This document shows positions 17,965 through 27,692 of a stretch of 64,000 nucleotides of DNA, piece by piece (the stretch's first letter is position 1; the number at the start of each line of letters is the position of its first letter). The position numbers and the translations under genes were made by a program. This DNA comes from Candidatus Phyllobacterium onerii (GTDB lineage Bacteria > Pseudomonadota > Alphaproteobacteria > Rhizobiales > Rhizobiaceae). The notes under the pieces are model-generated. The model saw only the letters and a program-made list of their open reading frames with translations, was not told the DNA's origin and ran no database searches. The stretch is taken from positions 248,001-312,000 of the forward strand of contig NZ_JAQMHX010000005.1 in NCBI RefSeq assembly GCF_028331445.1, given 5' to 3'.

Positions 17965-18933
17965 TCAAAAAACGAGTTTTTGCATGCGCTCCAGTTCGCC
18001 GACGCGCGCCATGGTTTCTTCATAACCGAGTTTGATCGCCTCGTCGGCACGATGGAATTCAGCGAGACCAACATGACCGATCTTCGGCATCAGCATGATG
18101 TCAGGCGGATCGCCTGCCATACGTGCACGTGAAATCCGGTCCTGGATTATGTTGAACGATTCCATCATGACACCGGTGATGCCCAGCCGCTTGGAATAGG
18201 AAGGGTGGGCACGAACTGCTTCGCCATCGCCTGAGCCAGGATTGGGAGCTTCCGCTGCATGCTTGATGACAGCGGCACGGCCAAACTGGTCATAGTGCAG
18301 GTTGACGGCGACAACCAGCGGATGCTCGTAAGACCGGCAGACCGCAACGGGAACCGGGTTTACCAGCGCGCCATCGACAAGTGTCCTGCCGTTGCATTCT
18401 ACGGGTTCGAATACGCCGGGCAGGGCATAGGAAGCGCGCATCGCGGTTATCAGGCTGCCTCGTGTCAACCAGATTTCATGACCGGTATTGATCTCGGTGC
18501 ATACGGCAATAAAGCGCTTTGGCAGATCTTCAATAGCCAGTTCTTCAAGGTGTTCGCGCAGGCGGCGATCGAGTTTCATGCCGCCGAAAAGGCCGTTGCC
18601 CCGAAAACGCAGATCGAGCAGGCTGAAAAGGCCTCGCTTGGTCAGGCTGCGGGCAAAATCCTCAAGCTGATCAAGCTTGCCGCCCAGATAGCAACCGCCA
18701 ACAAGGGCGCCGATCGATGTTCCGGCAATCATGGAAATTTCTATGCCAGCCTCATCAAGGGCACGCAGTACGCCGATATGCGCCCAACCGCGGGCAGCGC
18801 CGCCACCAAGCGCAAGCGCAATGGGGGTCTTGCGGTCGCGAGGCACTTCCGGCGTGATTACTGGCACGTCCGGAGTGTTATCGATACCGATCGGTTCTGC
18901 CGCGCGCATGCGGCGCGATGCCCATTCGAGCAT
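17965..18933 (-). CDS. Patatin-like phospholipase (RssA type)
   Basis: 322 residues, cytoplasmic. The domain (about 38-215) has the oxyanion loop ALGGGAARGWAHIGVL, nucleophile GTSIGALVGG and catalytic Asp in LVDGALVNPVP, giving the Ser-Asp dyad of patatins. The C-terminal 100 residues include MMESFNIIQDRISR. Probably hydrolyses phospholipid or lysophospholipid; cellular role unknown. Confidence 0.92.
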   Translation of the reverse strand: MLEWASRRMRAAEPIGIDNTPDVPVITPEVPRDRKTPIALALGGGAARGWAHIGVLRALDEAGIEISMIAGTSIGALVGGCYLGGKLDQLEDFARSLTKRGLFSLLDLRFRGNGLFGGMKLDRRLREHLEELAIEDLPKRFIAVCTEINTGHEIWLTRGSLITAMRASYALPGVFEPVECNGRTLVDGALVNPVPVAVCRSYEHPLVVAVNLHYDQFGRAAVIKHAAEAPNPGSGDGEAVRAHPSYSKRLGITGVMMESFNIIQDRISRARMAGDPPDIMLMPKIGHVGLAEFHRADEAIKLGYEETMARVGELERMQKLVF

Positions 18934-19258
18934 GACATATACTCCTGAAACACTGCTCTTTCATATTCCTTTGTATTGGTATCCAAAGGATGAATATTGC
19001 GGATTTGTGACCCATTAGCCAACCAATGAAATGGGATTACAAAAGACGATGATGGCGGTTGCGAGGCATAGAGGTTTTCCTGACCATTATTGTCCGTATG
19101 GCTAGGTCGTGAACTCAATATGGGGTCGAAATGGTGTGAGGCCATCTTTTGGGATAGAAGGAGTTGAGGCGATGAAATCCATTTCACGTCCTCGCACCTT
19201 CTTACCATTCCAGGCGCCATTATCGATCCTGTAGTGGTTTCATGGCCCAGGAAGGCCT
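18934..19258. other. Intergenic region between hisI and the patatin gene
   Basis: 325 bp. On the minus strand a frame (about 19100-19225) stays open for some 40 codons (…KVRGREMDFIASTPSIPKDG…) but begins after a stop and has no good start. It may be a decayed gene fragment. Nothing else recognised; the patatin promoter should lie next to 18934. Confidence 0.35.
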
Positions 19259-19681
19259 CTATTTTGTCTCTAACTGCATTACCAATGATGATGTTCCATT
19301 CGTCGTCACGATCTGACGATAAAAGCAAGAGCGGCGTCCGGTGTGGCAGGTCGGACCATCCCCGGCGACAGTTACTTTCAGCCACAAGGCATCCTGATCG
19401 CAGTCGGTGCGCATTTCGACTACCGTCTGCAAATTTCCGGATGTTTCGCCCTTTTTCCAGAGGGATTTGCGCGAGCGCGACCAATAATGCGCGATGCCAG
19501 TTTCCAGCGTCAATTTCAGCGCATCGGCATTCATATGCGCGACCATCAGCAGTTGGCCGTCACGGGCATCTGTAACGACCGTCGTGACCAATCCGGACGC
19601 ATCGAAGCGCGGTGCAAACACCGCGCCTTCTTCATTGTCATGTTTGTCGCTCAGGGAAGCGGAGAACAAATCGTTCGGCAT
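19259..19681 (-). CDS. hisI: Phosphoribosyl-AMP cyclohydrolase
   Basis: Third step of histidine synthesis, opening the purine ring of phosphoribosyl-AMP. 140 residues, the size of the single-function enzyme without a HisE fusion. Motifs: [33 protein letters not shown] and [13 protein letters not shown], whose Asp and Cys bind metal. The zinc-binding [11 protein letters not shown] follows. The stop lies 17 bp after folE on the same strand, so the two are probably co-transcribed. The other his genes are not here. Confidence 0.96.
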   Translation of the reverse strand: MPNDLFSASLSDKHDNEEGAVFAPRFDASGLVTTVVTDARDGQLLMVAHMNADALKLTLETGIAHYWSRSRKSLWKKGETSGNLQTVVEMRTDCDQDALWLKVTVAGDGPTCHTGRRSCFYRQIVTTNGTSSLVMQLETK

Positions 19682-19698
19682 AATACCAATTCTGGAAA

Positions 19699-20325
19699 CT
19701 ACCGGCCCCTGACGAGTGTCATGAACCGTACCTGCTCGTTGATTTCAGTCTTGAACGATCCGGTAAAGGTTGTCGTGGTCGTCGTCGAACCGGCTTTACG
19801 GATGCCGCGCATAGCCATGCACATGTGTTCTGCCTCGATCATGACCGCAACGCCGCGCGGGCGCAGCGACTCCTGGATAGCATTGGCAATCTGCGCCGTC
19901 ATGCTCTCCTGCGTCTGCAGGCGATGCGCAAACATGTCGACTACGCGGGCGATTTTCGACAAGCCAACGACCTTCTCGCCATCGGGCAGGTATGCCACAT
20001 GCGCCTTGCCGATGATCGGCACCATATGATGTTCGCAGTGCGAGAAGAACGGAATATCCTGAATGAGGATCATGTCCTCGTATCCGGCGACTTCCTCGAA
20101 GGTACGGCCAAGCACATCGGCCGGGTCCTGCGCATAACCGGAGAACAATTCCTTGTATGTGTTGGCCACTCGTTGCGGCGTATCCAACAGACCCTCGCGG
20201 TCCGGATTGTCGCCAGCCCAAAGCAATAGCGTGCGAACGGCTGCTTCGGCTTCTTCCTGGGTGGGGCGTCGATTATTGTCCTGCTTGGCGGCTGCCGATT
20301 GCAGGACCTTGATTATAGCATCCAT
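19699..20325 (-). CDS. folE: GTP cyclohydrolase I
   Basis: Makes 7,8-dihydroneopterin triphosphate from GTP for folate (and queuosine) synthesis. 208 residues. Catalytic features: [37 protein letters not shown] (zinc Cys/His), [25 protein letters not shown] and [12 protein letters not shown] with the second zinc Cys. First gene of a likely folE-hisI transcript. The 270 bp upstream to the divergent Fe-S scaffold gene hold its promoter. Confidence 0.97.
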   Translation of the reverse strand: MDAIIKVLQSAAAKQDNNRRPTQEEAEAAVRTLLLWAGDNPDREGLLDTPQRVANTYKELFSGYAQDPADVLGRTFEEVAGYEDMILIQDIPFFSHCEHHMVPIIGKAHVAYLPDGEKVVGLSKIARVVDMFAHRLQTQESMTAQIANAIQESLRPRGVAVMIEAEHMCMAMRGIRKAGSTTTTTTFTGSFKTEINEQVRFMTLVRGR

Positions 20326-20594
20326 CGCGATCTCCCGTAGCCGCCCTCAAAGGAGCGACGAGTTAAACGGCAATACACGATAGTCGCTCCATCGGAACGG
20401 ACGGTGTATTGAAGGCAGACTGGAAGACGTTTCCAGCCCCGACCAACACAATAGCGCATCGCGAAAATTTAATACATGCGACTTTGTGCTGGTACGCTCG
20501 AATACTATATAGAGATTGAAATCGGAATTCATAGGGTCAAAGCGATGCACAATGACGCGTTTGCGGTGAACACTGTGTCGAAAAACGGGCATTC

Positions 20595-21044
20595 ATGATG
20601 ATCAATGACGTCTACAACACGCGCATCCTGGAATTTGCCGGAAACATCCAGCGGCTCGGGCGCCTTGAGCAGCCGGATGCATCGGCCACCGCCCATTCAA
20701 AACTTTGTGGCTCGACTGTTACCGTCGACCTAAAGGTGGAGGATGGCGTCGTTTCAGATTTTGCCCATGATGTGAAGGCTTGCGCGTTGGGGCAAGCTTC
20801 GTCGTCGATCATGGCGCGGCATGTCATAGGCGCGACGGCACAGGAACTGCGCGACGTCAGGGACAGAATGTTCAAAATGCTGAAGGAAAACGGTACGCCG
20901 CCGGACGGCAGGTTCGAAGATCTGAAGTTTCTTGAGCCGGTGCGCGACTACAAAGCGCGCCATAATTCCACGATGCTGACCTTTGACGCGGTGGTGGATT
21001 GCCTTGACCAGATCGAGAAGAAAAACGCCGAAGCCGCAGCCTGA
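20595..21044 (+). CDS. Iron-sulfur cluster scaffold (NifU/IscU N-terminal type)
   Basis: 149 residues. Three cysteines sit where NifU_N scaffolds bind a cluster: SKLCGSTVTVDL, VKACALGQASS and VVDCLDQIE. It is the Hyphomicrobiales stand-alone form located before yidD and thrS. It is expected to assemble or carry Fe-S clusters; the exact partner is unknown. Start has two ATGs (20595 and 20598). yidD starts 5 bp after the stop. Confidence 0.88.
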   Translation: MMINDVYNTRILEFAGNIQRLGRLEQPDASATAHSKLCGSTVTVDLKVEDGVVSDFAHDVKACALGQASSSIMARHVIGATAQELRDVRDRMFKMLKENGTPPDGRFEDLKFLEPVRDYKARHNSTMLTFDAVVDCLDQIEKKNAEAAA

Positions 21045-21049
21045 AACCA

Positions 21050-21415
21050 ATGTGTGAAAAACCGGCACATGATCATATGCCGAAGGTTGCCAGCAAATAT
21101 TCGCGTAACTGGCAAGGATCATGGCGGAAAACGCCAGGACGCTTGTTGGGAACAGGGCTGATCAGGCTCTACCAGCTCACCTTGTCCGGATTTATTGGAA
21201 ATTCCTGCCGCCACATTCCCACCTGCTCGGAATATACTTACGAATCCGTCGCCCGCTATGGCCTGTGGACCGGAGGCTGGATGGGTCTCTTCCGGTTTGT
21301 CCGCTGTGGGCCGGGCGGCACACATGGGCTCGATCCGGTCCCGACCGCACTGGACGGGCGTTTCGTATGGTATATGCCCTGGCGCTTTTGGAGCCTTCAT
21401 CGCCCTAGGTCTTGA
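21050..21415 (+). CDS. yidD: Membrane protein insertion efficiency factor YidD
   Basis: 121 residues with the YidD signature LIRLYQLTLSGFIGNSCRHIP..CSEY, GLWTGGWMGLFRFVRC and GGTHGLDPVP. Peripheral inner-membrane protein that helps YidC insert proteins. In many bacteria it lies between rnpA and yidC. Here it follows the Fe-S scaffold gene and precedes thrS, as usual in this order. The N-terminus is about 25 residues longer than the shortest homologues. Confidence 0.93.
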   Translation: MCEKPAHDHMPKVASKYSRNWQGSWRKTPGRLLGTGLIRLYQLTLSGFIGNSCRHIPTCSEYTYESVARYGLWTGGWMGLFRFVRCGPGGTHGLDPVPTALDGRFVWYMPWRFWSLHRPRS

Positions 21416-21552
21416 ATGATCACGTGATTGGCGTTGTGCTTTAAGTACTTTACGCCGGACAAAACAGCATTTAGAAGTGCGCCCGCCGGAGCGGTTTCCG
21501 GCAAGCTGGATACCACCCGCAATCGTTGGCGGGACTGGATAGGAGAAAATCG
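21416..21552 (+). promoter_or_regulatory. thrS leader with two small stem-loops
   Basis: 137 bp between yidD and thrS. Two GC stems occur: GCCGGA/TCCGGC (21485-21490, 21497-21502) and CCCGC/GCGGG (21516-21520, 21529-21533), the second about 8 nt before the AGGAG ribosome site. E. coli ThrS represses its own mRNA through a leader structure; whether these stems do so is inference. No T-box was seen. Confidence 0.3.
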
Positions 21553-23541
21553 ATGTCACAAACAGTTGCCAAAACTGTATCCATGCAATTCCCCGATGGC
21601 TCGAAGCGCGAATATGACGCTGCCATGACCGGTGCGGAACTTGCTGAATCCATTTCCAAATCACTTGCCAAGAAAGCTGTCGCCTATGCGGTGGATGGCA
21701 CTGTGCGCGATCTGTCCGATCCGTTGCAGGGTTCAGGCGCGATCGAAATCCTGACGCGGGAAGACCCGCGCGCGCTGGAGTTGATCCGGCATGATTGTGC
21801 CCACGTCCTCGCCGAGGCGGTGCAGGAGTTGTTTCCCGGAACGCAGGTCACCATTGGACCGGTGATCGAGAATGGCTTCTACTACGATTTCGCCAAGAAC
21901 GAACCATTCACGCCAGATGACCTGCCGGTGATCGAGAAGAAGATGCGGGAGATCATTGCCCGTAACAAGCTGTTCACAAAGGAAATCTGGTCGCGCGAAA
22001 AAGCGCGCAAGGTTTTCGCCGAAAAAGGCGAAGCCTATAAGGTGGAGCTCGTCGATGCCATTCCCGAAGGCCAGGACCTGAGGATCTATCGCCAAGGCGA
22101 TTGGTACGATCTTTGCCGCGGCCCGCACATGGTCTCGACTGGCCAGATTGGCAATTCCTTCAAGTTGATGAAGGTTGCGGGAGCCTATTGGCGCGGTGAC
22201 AGCAACAATCCGATGCTGAGCCGTATCTATGGAACGGCTTTCAACAATGATGCCGATCTCAACTCCTATCTGCATATGCTGGAGGAGGCCGAAAAGCGCG
22301 ATCACCGCCGTCTCGGCCGCGAAATGGATCTGTTCCACTTCCAGGAAGAGGGGCCGGGCGTTGTATTCTGGCATCCGAAGGGCTGGAAGATGTTCCAGAG
22401 CCTCGTCAGCTACATGCGGCGGCGGCTGGATAGCCATGGTTATAGTGAAGTCAATGCACCGCAGGTGCTCGACAAATCGTTGTGGGAGACTTCCGGACAT
22501 TGGGGCTGGTACCGGGACAATATGTTCAAGGTCACGGTCGCCGGTGACGAGACCGATGACGAGAGAGTGTTCGCGCTGAAGCCGATGAACTGCCCGGGCC
22601 ATGTCATGATCTTCAAGCATGGCCTAAAGTCATACCGCGATCTGCCGGTAAAACTTGCGGAATTCGGCAACGTGCATCGCTATGAGCCTTCGGGCGCGTT
22701 GCATGGCCTGATGCGCGTGCGTGGCTTCACGCAGGACGATGCGCATATTTTCTGCACCGACGAGCAGATGGCGGCGGAGTGCCTGCGCATCAACGATCTG
22801 ATCCTCACGACCTATGCCGATTTCGGATTCGAAGGCATCACGGTGAAACTATCGACGCGTCCCGACAAGCGCGTCGGTTCGGATGAACTATGGGACCGCG
22901 CTGAAGAGGTGATGAGCCAGGTGCTCAAGACGATCGAGGAACAGTCTGGCGGCAAGATCAAGACATCGATCAATCCGGGCGAGGGTGCTTTCTACGGTCC
23001 CAAGTTCGAATATGTGCTGCGGGATGCTATCGGGCGTGATTGGCAATGCGGCACGACGCAGGTGGATTTCAACCTGCCGGAACGTTTTGGCGCTTTCTAC
23101 ATCGACTCCACGTCGGAGAAGAAGCAGCCGGTGATGATCCATCGCGCCATTTGCGGCTCCATGGAACGCTTTCTCGGCATCCTGATCGAGAACTATGCGG
23201 GTCACATGCCGCTATGGTTTGCGCCGGTGCAGGTCGTCGTTGCAACGATCACCTCCGAGGCCGACGAATATGGCAAGCAGGTCGCCAAGGAGCTGAAGGC
23301 CGCCGGGCTGCAAGTCATCACCGACTTCCGCAACGAGAAGATCAACTACAAGGTGCGCGAGCATTCCTTGCAGAAGGTGCCGGTCATACTTGTTTGCGGG
23401 ATGCGCGAAGCCGAAGAGCGTTCGGTCAATATGCGCCGCCTCGGTTCGCAGAACCAGACCTCGTTGAAGCTGGATGATGCGATCCAGCAGCTTAGGAGCG
23501 AAGCGACACCTCCGGACCTGTTGCGCGCGGCGGCCGAGTAA
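21553..23541 (+). CDS. thrS: Threonine-tRNA ligase
   Basis: Charges tRNA-Thr. 662 residues, full length. ATG 21553 (MSQTVAKTV) has AGGAG 7 nt upstream; the in-frame TTG nine codons earlier is leader. Domains: TGS (about 5-65), editing/SAD domain with [20 protein letters not shown], and the class II core. The core has motif 2 ([20 protein letters not shown]), zinc ligands in [18 protein letters not shown] and [12 protein letters not shown]. The anticodon-binding domain is at the C-terminus ([20 protein letters not shown]). Confidence 0.98.
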   Translation: MSQTVAKTVSMQFPDGSKREYDAAMTGAELAESISKSLAKKAVAYAVDGTVRDLSDPLQGSGAIEILTREDPRALELIRHDCAHVLAEAVQELFPGTQVTIGPVIENGFYYDFAKNEPFTPDDLPVIEKKMREIIARNKLFTKEIWSREKARKVFAEKGEAYKVELVDAIPEGQDLRIYRQGDWYDLCRGPHMVSTGQIGNSFKLMKVAGAYWRGDSNNPMLSRIYGTAFNNDADLNSYLHMLEEAEKRDHRRLGREMDLFHFQEEGPGVVFWHPKGWKMFQSLVSYMRRRLDSHGYSEVNAPQVLDKSLWETSGHWGWYRDNMFKVTVAGDETDDERVFALKPMNCPGHVMIFKHGLKSYRDLPVKLAEFGNVHRYEPSGALHGLMRVRGFTQDDAHIFCTDEQMAAECLRINDLILTTYADFGFEGITVKLSTRPDKRVGSDELWDRAEEVMSQVLKTIEEQSGGKIKTSINPGEGAFYGPKFEYVLRDAIGRDWQCGTTQVDFNLPERFGAFYIDSTSEKKQPVMIHRAICGSMERFLGILIENYAGHMPLWFAPVQVVVATITSEADEYGKQVAKELKAAGLQVITDFRNEKINYKVREHSLQKVPVILVCGMREAEERSVNMRRLGSQNQTSLKLDDAIQQLRSEATPPDLLRAAAE

Positions 23542-23558
23542 TCTAAGCGAGCATGAAA

Positions 23559-23592
23559 TATGACAGCGTGATGGCTTCATCACGCTGTCATA
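23559..23592 (+). terminator. Stem-loop after thrS
   Basis: Perfect 15-bp inverted repeat (23559-23573 and 23578-23592) with a 4-nt loop, 17 nt past the thrS stop. There is no T-run, so it may end transcription only weakly or protect the mRNA 3' end. Confidence 0.6.
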
Positions 23593-23638
23593 CAGTGTTG
23601 AGAAAATTCAGGCCGTTTCAATATTCTGCGGAGTCCAC

Positions 23639-24457
23639 GTGCAGTTTCCAGAGCTTTCTTATGCCAACGACACGCAGACCCGCCTGACCCAATGGCTCAT
23701 TCGGGCCATCGAAGGCCTTTCCGGTCGCAACTATTATGCCGGGCTCTATAATACATGGCGGAGCGACATCGTCCCCGCAGGTATCGATGTTTTCTGTCGC
23801 ATGATGGATCTGATCAACATCCGTCTCGATGTTCAGGACCAGTGGCCACCGCAAAATCTGCCCGATACGCCATTGGTGATCATCGCCAACCATCCTTTTG
23901 GCATCGGCGACGGCATTGCTTCTTTGGCATTGGCCGAGCAGCTCGGTCGGCCGTTCCGCGTTCTCATCAACAATGATCTGATGAAGGTGCCGGAAATTCG
24001 CCCCTATGCGCTTCCTGTCTGTTTCGACGAAACGAAGGAAGCCGTGACGATGAATATGGCGACCCGTCACGAGGCCGTGCGGCTTTTGAAGCAAGGCGTG
24101 ACGATCGTTGTCTTTCCGGCCGGTGGGGTTGCAACGGCGCCCAAGGGCTTTGGCCGGGCAGAGGATCTGCCGTGGAAGATCTTTCCGGCAAAGCTCGTGC
24201 AGCAAGCCAAGGCCTCGGTGATCCCGGTCTATTTCGGCGGACAGAACGGGCGCTTCTTCCATCTCGCGAGCAAAGTTTCGATGACTTTGCGCATTTCGCT
24301 GCTGATACGCGAATTTCGCAGATTGTCCGGTAAGGCAATCAATGTGCGGATCGGCCAGGTTATCGCCTGGGACGAATTGAAGCCGCTGGAAGACCGCAAG
24401 CTACTGCTCGAACATCTTTACAATGCGGTTTTTTCGCTGGAGCACAGAGCCTATTAA
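23639..24457 (+). CDS. 1-acyl-glycerol-phosphate/lysophospholipid acyltransferase family protein
   Basis: 272 residues, GTG start with GCGGAG 6 nt upstream. The acyltransferase block NHPFGIGDG (HX4D variant) lies near residue 84, followed by LINNDLMKVPEIRPYALPV and the second block VVFPAGGVATAPKGFG. No long membrane span is evident. Probably transfers an acyl chain to a lysolipid at the inner membrane; some rhizobial relatives act in ornithine-lipid synthesis, but that cannot be assigned here. Its stop abuts the stop of the convergent gene. Confidence 0.85.
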   Translation: MQFPELSYANDTQTRLTQWLIRAIEGLSGRNYYAGLYNTWRSDIVPAGIDVFCRMMDLINIRLDVQDQWPPQNLPDTPLVIIANHPFGIGDGIASLALAEQLGRPFRVLINNDLMKVPEIRPYALPVCFDETKEAVTMNMATRHEAVRLLKQGVTIVVFPAGGVATAPKGFGRAEDLPWKIFPAKLVQQAKASVIPVYFGGQNGRFFHLASKVSMTLRISLLIREFRRLSGKAINVRIGQVIAWDELKPLEDRKLLLEHLYNAVFSLEHRAY

Positions 24458-25486
24458 TCAATCAAGCGGCTCTTCGCCCTCGGCCGGTTGGTTCGTCGTT
24501 GCTGGTGAGCTCGCAGCTTCGGATGCGATCACTTCGACATCCTGATTGCGGCCGGCGACGACCTTGTAATCGCGCTGGTAGATGCGGTCCTTGTTCTTGG
24601 CGATGATGACATACTCGCCTTCCGCCAGGACAATGGAAGCAAAGGCGCCGACGCTTTCCCGCACGATGTCGCCGGACGTCGTCAGGACGGACCAGGCAGT
24701 ATCGGCCAGCGCCTCACCGCCAGCCTCGCGCACGAGCTTCATCGTCAGCAATGCGGCGCGGTGTTCCACGTTGGCTTCGGTGATCTTGCCGGCCTCGACA
24801 CGGATATCCGAGCGGATCACAGCATTCGCGGTGCCGTAGTTGGAGACGATCTGGTAGGTGCCGGTATTGAGGCGCACCACGCTATCGGGTTTGACGTCCG
24901 GGATGATCAGCGCACGTTCGCCGCTCTGGTCGGCGTGATCTTCATAGATGGAAAACCGCAGCTGATCCGGCGGTATGCGCCCGCCGCCTGAAAGCGTCGC
25001 ATTGAGTTTCACCCCGCCGGCATCGAGGATCATCGTTTCCGTACGCTTGGCGCGGGTCATGGTAATGCGCTTCGTCGCGCCTGCACGTCCGAAAGCTACA
25101 TGTACCAAATAGCTGCCGGGAGCAAGGTTGAACGAGGTCGTTCCGCCCTTGGCAGTCGCCAGCAATGCCAGCTTGCCGTCGCCGCCTGGCTCCGGTGAGA
25201 ATACACGCCAGACGAGACCGCGCGGGATTGCTTGACCATTATCGGAAAGTTTGGCTGACAGCACGAGTTCCGGTTCGTTGGCAAACGGGTTGTTCTCGGA
25301 AGCCTTCGGGTTGGCGTACCCTTTAAGATTGGGGATGTTGGGAATATCGAGCGCCGGGACATCAGGAAAATCCGGCGCAAGTGCCTGCGCGGATGCGCAG
25401 GAGATGCCGGTGAACGCCATGGTTACAAGCAGCAACGCATATTTTAGGGACTTGCCGCCCGTTGAAATAAATTGGAATACACCCAT
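24458..25486 (-). CDS. Exported protein of unknown function
   Basis: 342 residues from MGVFQFISTGGKSLKY. The hydrophobic segment ALLLVTMAFTGISCASAQA is a probable signal peptide. A proline-rich stretch (PDFPDVPALDIPNIPNLKGY) follows, then three or four repeated beta-rich units each with a phrase like LAPGSYLVHVAFGRAG, LNTGTYQIVSNYGTA and LAEGEYVIIAKNKDR. These look like carboxypeptidase-regulatory/Ig-like beta sandwiches. The frame is open back to 25585, but the extra residues look non-coding. Conserved in rhizobia without a known role. Confidence 0.75.
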   Translation of the reverse strand: MGVFQFISTGGKSLKYALLLVTMAFTGISCASAQALAPDFPDVPALDIPNIPNLKGYANPKASENNPFANEPELVLSAKLSDNGQAIPRGLVWRVFSPEPGGDGKLALLATAKGGTTSFNLAPGSYLVHVAFGRAGATKRITMTRAKRTETMILDAGGVKLNATLSGGGRIPPDQLRFSIYEDHADQSGERALIIPDVKPDSVVRLNTGTYQIVSNYGTANAVIRSDIRVEAGKITEANVEHRAALLTMKLVREAGGEALADTAWSVLTTSGDIVRESVGAFASIVLAEGEYVIIAKNKDRIYQRDYKVVAGRNQDVEVIASEAASSPATTNQPAEGEEPLD

Positions 25487-25620
25487 GAAACGGTTTGATC
25501 CGAAGCCGATGGCAATTTCAAGGCTTTTTCTTAGCGTGCTACCTTTACTTGACCGATGAAACCACCACATTGTCCGCGCAAACAAGTATACGACTTAAAT
25601 CAGGACCGCCGTTTTAAAAC

Positions 25621-26214
25621 ATGGATACATCCACTCCCAATTCGATCATAGAATTCCTGTCAACCCGCAGTTCGACGCCGATCTCGGCCATTGGACTTCC
25701 GGCGCCTTCGGACGATGAAATCCAAACGATGATTCGTATCGCGTCGCGGGTGCCTGATCATGGCCGCCTCACTCCTTGGCGCTTCATCCTCTACCGGGGA
25801 GAAGCGCGTGTTCAGATCGGCAAATATCTCGCCGCTCTTGCCGAAGAGCGTGAAGGTCCGCTGACCGAGCAGCGCCGCGATCAGGAACTCAAGCGGTTTG
25901 CCCGCGCGCCATTGGTGATTGGCGTGGTTTTCTCGCCAGTCGAGCATCATATTCCGGAATGGGAGCAGTTCCTGTCTTCCGGCGCCGCGGCGATGAAGCT
26001 TTCTCTTGCGGCCAACGCGCTTGGCTATGCCACCAACTGGATCAGCAACTGGTACGCTTCCGATGAAAAGGGCCGCACACTGCTTGGTCTGGCGCCGCAT
26101 GAGCGCGTAACCGGCTTCGTTCATATAGGTACTTGCGCCCAGAAGGTGCCGGAACGTCCGCGACCCGAGATCAAGGATATACTGTCTGAGTATTCGGGCC
26201 CGTGGGAAGGCTAG
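25621..26214 (+). CDS. Nitroreductase family protein (YdjA-like)
   Basis: 197 residues, an FMN-dependent oxidoreductase of the short nitroreductase class. FMN-binding features are STRSSTPISAIGLPAPS near the N-terminus, RVPDHGRLTPWRFILY, SSGAAAMKLSLAANALGYATNWIS, and LGLAPHERVTGFVHIG near the C-terminus. The physiological substrate is unknown. The next gene, a flavin reductase, starts 8 bp later, so the two probably form an operon of flavin enzymes. Confidence 0.9.
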   Translation: MDTSTPNSIIEFLSTRSSTPISAIGLPAPSDDEIQTMIRIASRVPDHGRLTPWRFILYRGEARVQIGKYLAALAEEREGPLTEQRRDQELKRFARAPLVIGVVFSPVEHHIPEWEQFLSSGAAAMKLSLAANALGYATNWISNWYASDEKGRTLLGLAPHERVTGFVHIGTCAQKVPERPRPEIKDILSEYSGPWEG

Positions 26215-26222
26215 GACCCTAG

Positions 26223-26837
26223 ATGTTCTACAAATACGAGGATGGCCACGGCCTGCCGCATGATCCGTTGAAGGCTATTGTTGCGCCGCGACCAATCGGA
26301 TGGATTTCCAGCCGCTCGAAGGACGGCAAGGTCAATCTCGCGCCATACTCCTTTTTCAACATGATCAGCACCAAGCCCTGTCTCATCATGTTTTGTTCCG
26401 AAGGCTACAAGGACAGCGTCTCCTTTATCGAAGAGACGGGTGAGTTCGCCGCTAATCTGGTCAGCGCAAACCTTTCCGTTGCCATGAACGCAACGTCGGT
26501 GAATGCACCGCGGGGCGTCAGCGAGTTCGAGTACTCCGGACTGACCCCGGTCGAATGTACGATGATCAATGCGCCGCGTGTGGCTGAAGCCTTTTCAACG
26601 CTGGAATGCGTCGTGACTGAAATCCGCAATCCGAAAGATCGCCACGGTAACCCGGTGGCTTCGATCATGGTCATCGGCGAAGTGGTTGGCGTGCACATCA
26701 GCGAGGAAATCCTGACCAACGGCCTCGTGGACATGACGAAAGCCCAGCCGGTTTCACGCCTCGGCTATATGGATTTCGCCTCTGTTTCCGACACCTTCCA
26801 GATGTTTCGCCCAAGGTGGGATGAATCATCGGGTTGA
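26223..26837 (+). CDS. Flavin reductase-like domain protein
   Basis: 204 residues with the FMN-binding split-barrel fold. VAPRPIGWISSRSKDGKVNLAPYSFFNMIS is the hallmark region (about residues 20-50), and EFAANLVSANLS and LVDMTKAQPVSRLGYMD follow. Probably supplies or binds reduced flavin. Its 3' end overlaps the convergent CoA-ester lyase gene by 12 bp. Confidence 0.9.
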   Translation: MFYKYEDGHGLPHDPLKAIVAPRPIGWISSRSKDGKVNLAPYSFFNMISTKPCLIMFCSEGYKDSVSFIEETGEFAANLVSANLSVAMNATSVNAPRGVSEFEYSGLTPVECTMINAPRVAEAFSTLECVVTEIRNPKDRHGNPVASIMVIGEVVGVHISEEILTNGLVDMTKAQPVSRLGYMDFASVSDTFQMFRPRWDESSG

Positions 26838-27692
26838 GCGTGCAATAAGCCGCTCCGCCCGTCGCAGATGCGGACGGTCGACCATCTCGCCATCGATACC
26901 GATCACACCGGCAACCGGATCAGCGGCAAACGCGTCGATTATCCTTCGGGCATGCGCCACGGACTCCGGCGACGGTGTAAACGCGTGATTGATGATCGGT
27001 ACCTGCGCCGGATGAATGGCCAGCTTGGCGGTAAACCCGTCGCGTTCAGCCTCAGTGCATTCGCGCGTGAGCCCTTCGTCATCGCGATAGTTGATATAGA
27101 CCGTGTCAATCGAGGCAACATCTGCCGCCGATGCGCCTAGGATCGTCACTGCCCGAGCCAGCCGGAAGATATCCGTATAACGCCCGGACTCGTCGCGGGC
27201 GATGCGAGTGCCGATTGCGGCGGACAGGTCTTCAGCGCCCCAACTCAAGCCAATCAGACGGGTTGATGCGCCTGGATAACTTGCCGCCGAGAGTGTCCCG
27301 ATCGCAGTTTCGGTGATGATGGCGATGATTTGTGTCGAGCCTTCCTCAACGCCTGCACGGGCTTCGTGAACGTTGAGCTTGGCCGAAAGCCGCGTCACAT
27401 CCTTGCCGCTGTTGGATTTTGGCAAGAGGATGCCAAAGGGCAGGGATGGCATGATGGCGGCAAGATCGTCATCGGCGAGACCGCTGGCAAGATCATTGAT
27501 GCGAACAAACAGGCGCGGCGAGGGCCTGCCTCGGCTTGCTGTGAGAAATTCGGCGGCGATTTCTCGTGCCGCTTGCTTGCGCTCGACACTCACCGAATCC
27601 TCAAGGTCGATCAGCAGCACGTCGGCCCCACTGGTCAGGCCCTTCTCCAGCTTCTTTTCCGAATCGCCCGGAACGAACAAGAGCGAGCGCAT
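26826..27692 (-). CDS. HpcH/HpaI aldolase / CoA ester lyase (CitE-like)
   Basis: 288 residues. Start set at MRSLLFVPGDSEKKLEK because ATG 27692 shares its A with the stop of the MaoC gene; this implies translational coupling, and the frame upstream lies inside maoC. CitE-type motifs: ADVLLIDLEDSVSVERKQAAR (metal Asp/Glu), RINDLASG, IIAIITETAIG, LSWGAEDLSAAIG and KLAIHPAQVPIIN. Members cleave or make malyl-CoA, citramalyl-CoA and similar esters. With MaoC it may handle a C4-C5 dicarboxyl-CoA, but the substrate is not determined. Confidence 0.88.
   Translation of the reverse strand: MRSLLFVPGDSEKKLEKGLTSGADVLLIDLEDSVSVERKQAAREIAAEFLTASRGRPSPRLFVRINDLASGLADDDLAAIMPSLPFGILLPKSNSGKDVTRLSAKLNVHEARAGVEEGSTQIIAIITETAIGTLSAASYPGASTRLIGLSWGAEDLSAAIGTRIARDESGRYTDIFRLARAVTILGASAADVASIDTVYINYRDDEGLTRECTEAERDGFTAKLAIHPAQVPIINHAFTPSPESVAHARRIIDAFAADPVAGVIGIDGEMVDRPHLRRAERLIARSTR

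Noticed and set aside
19100-19225. Small gene upstream of the patatin gene on the minus strand
   Set aside because: About 40 codons stay open, but no start codon with a ribosome site; could be a remnant at most.
21416-21552. Riboswitch or T-box before thrS
   Set aside because: No T-box specifier or antiterminator pattern; only two short stems. T-boxes are not expected in this lineage.
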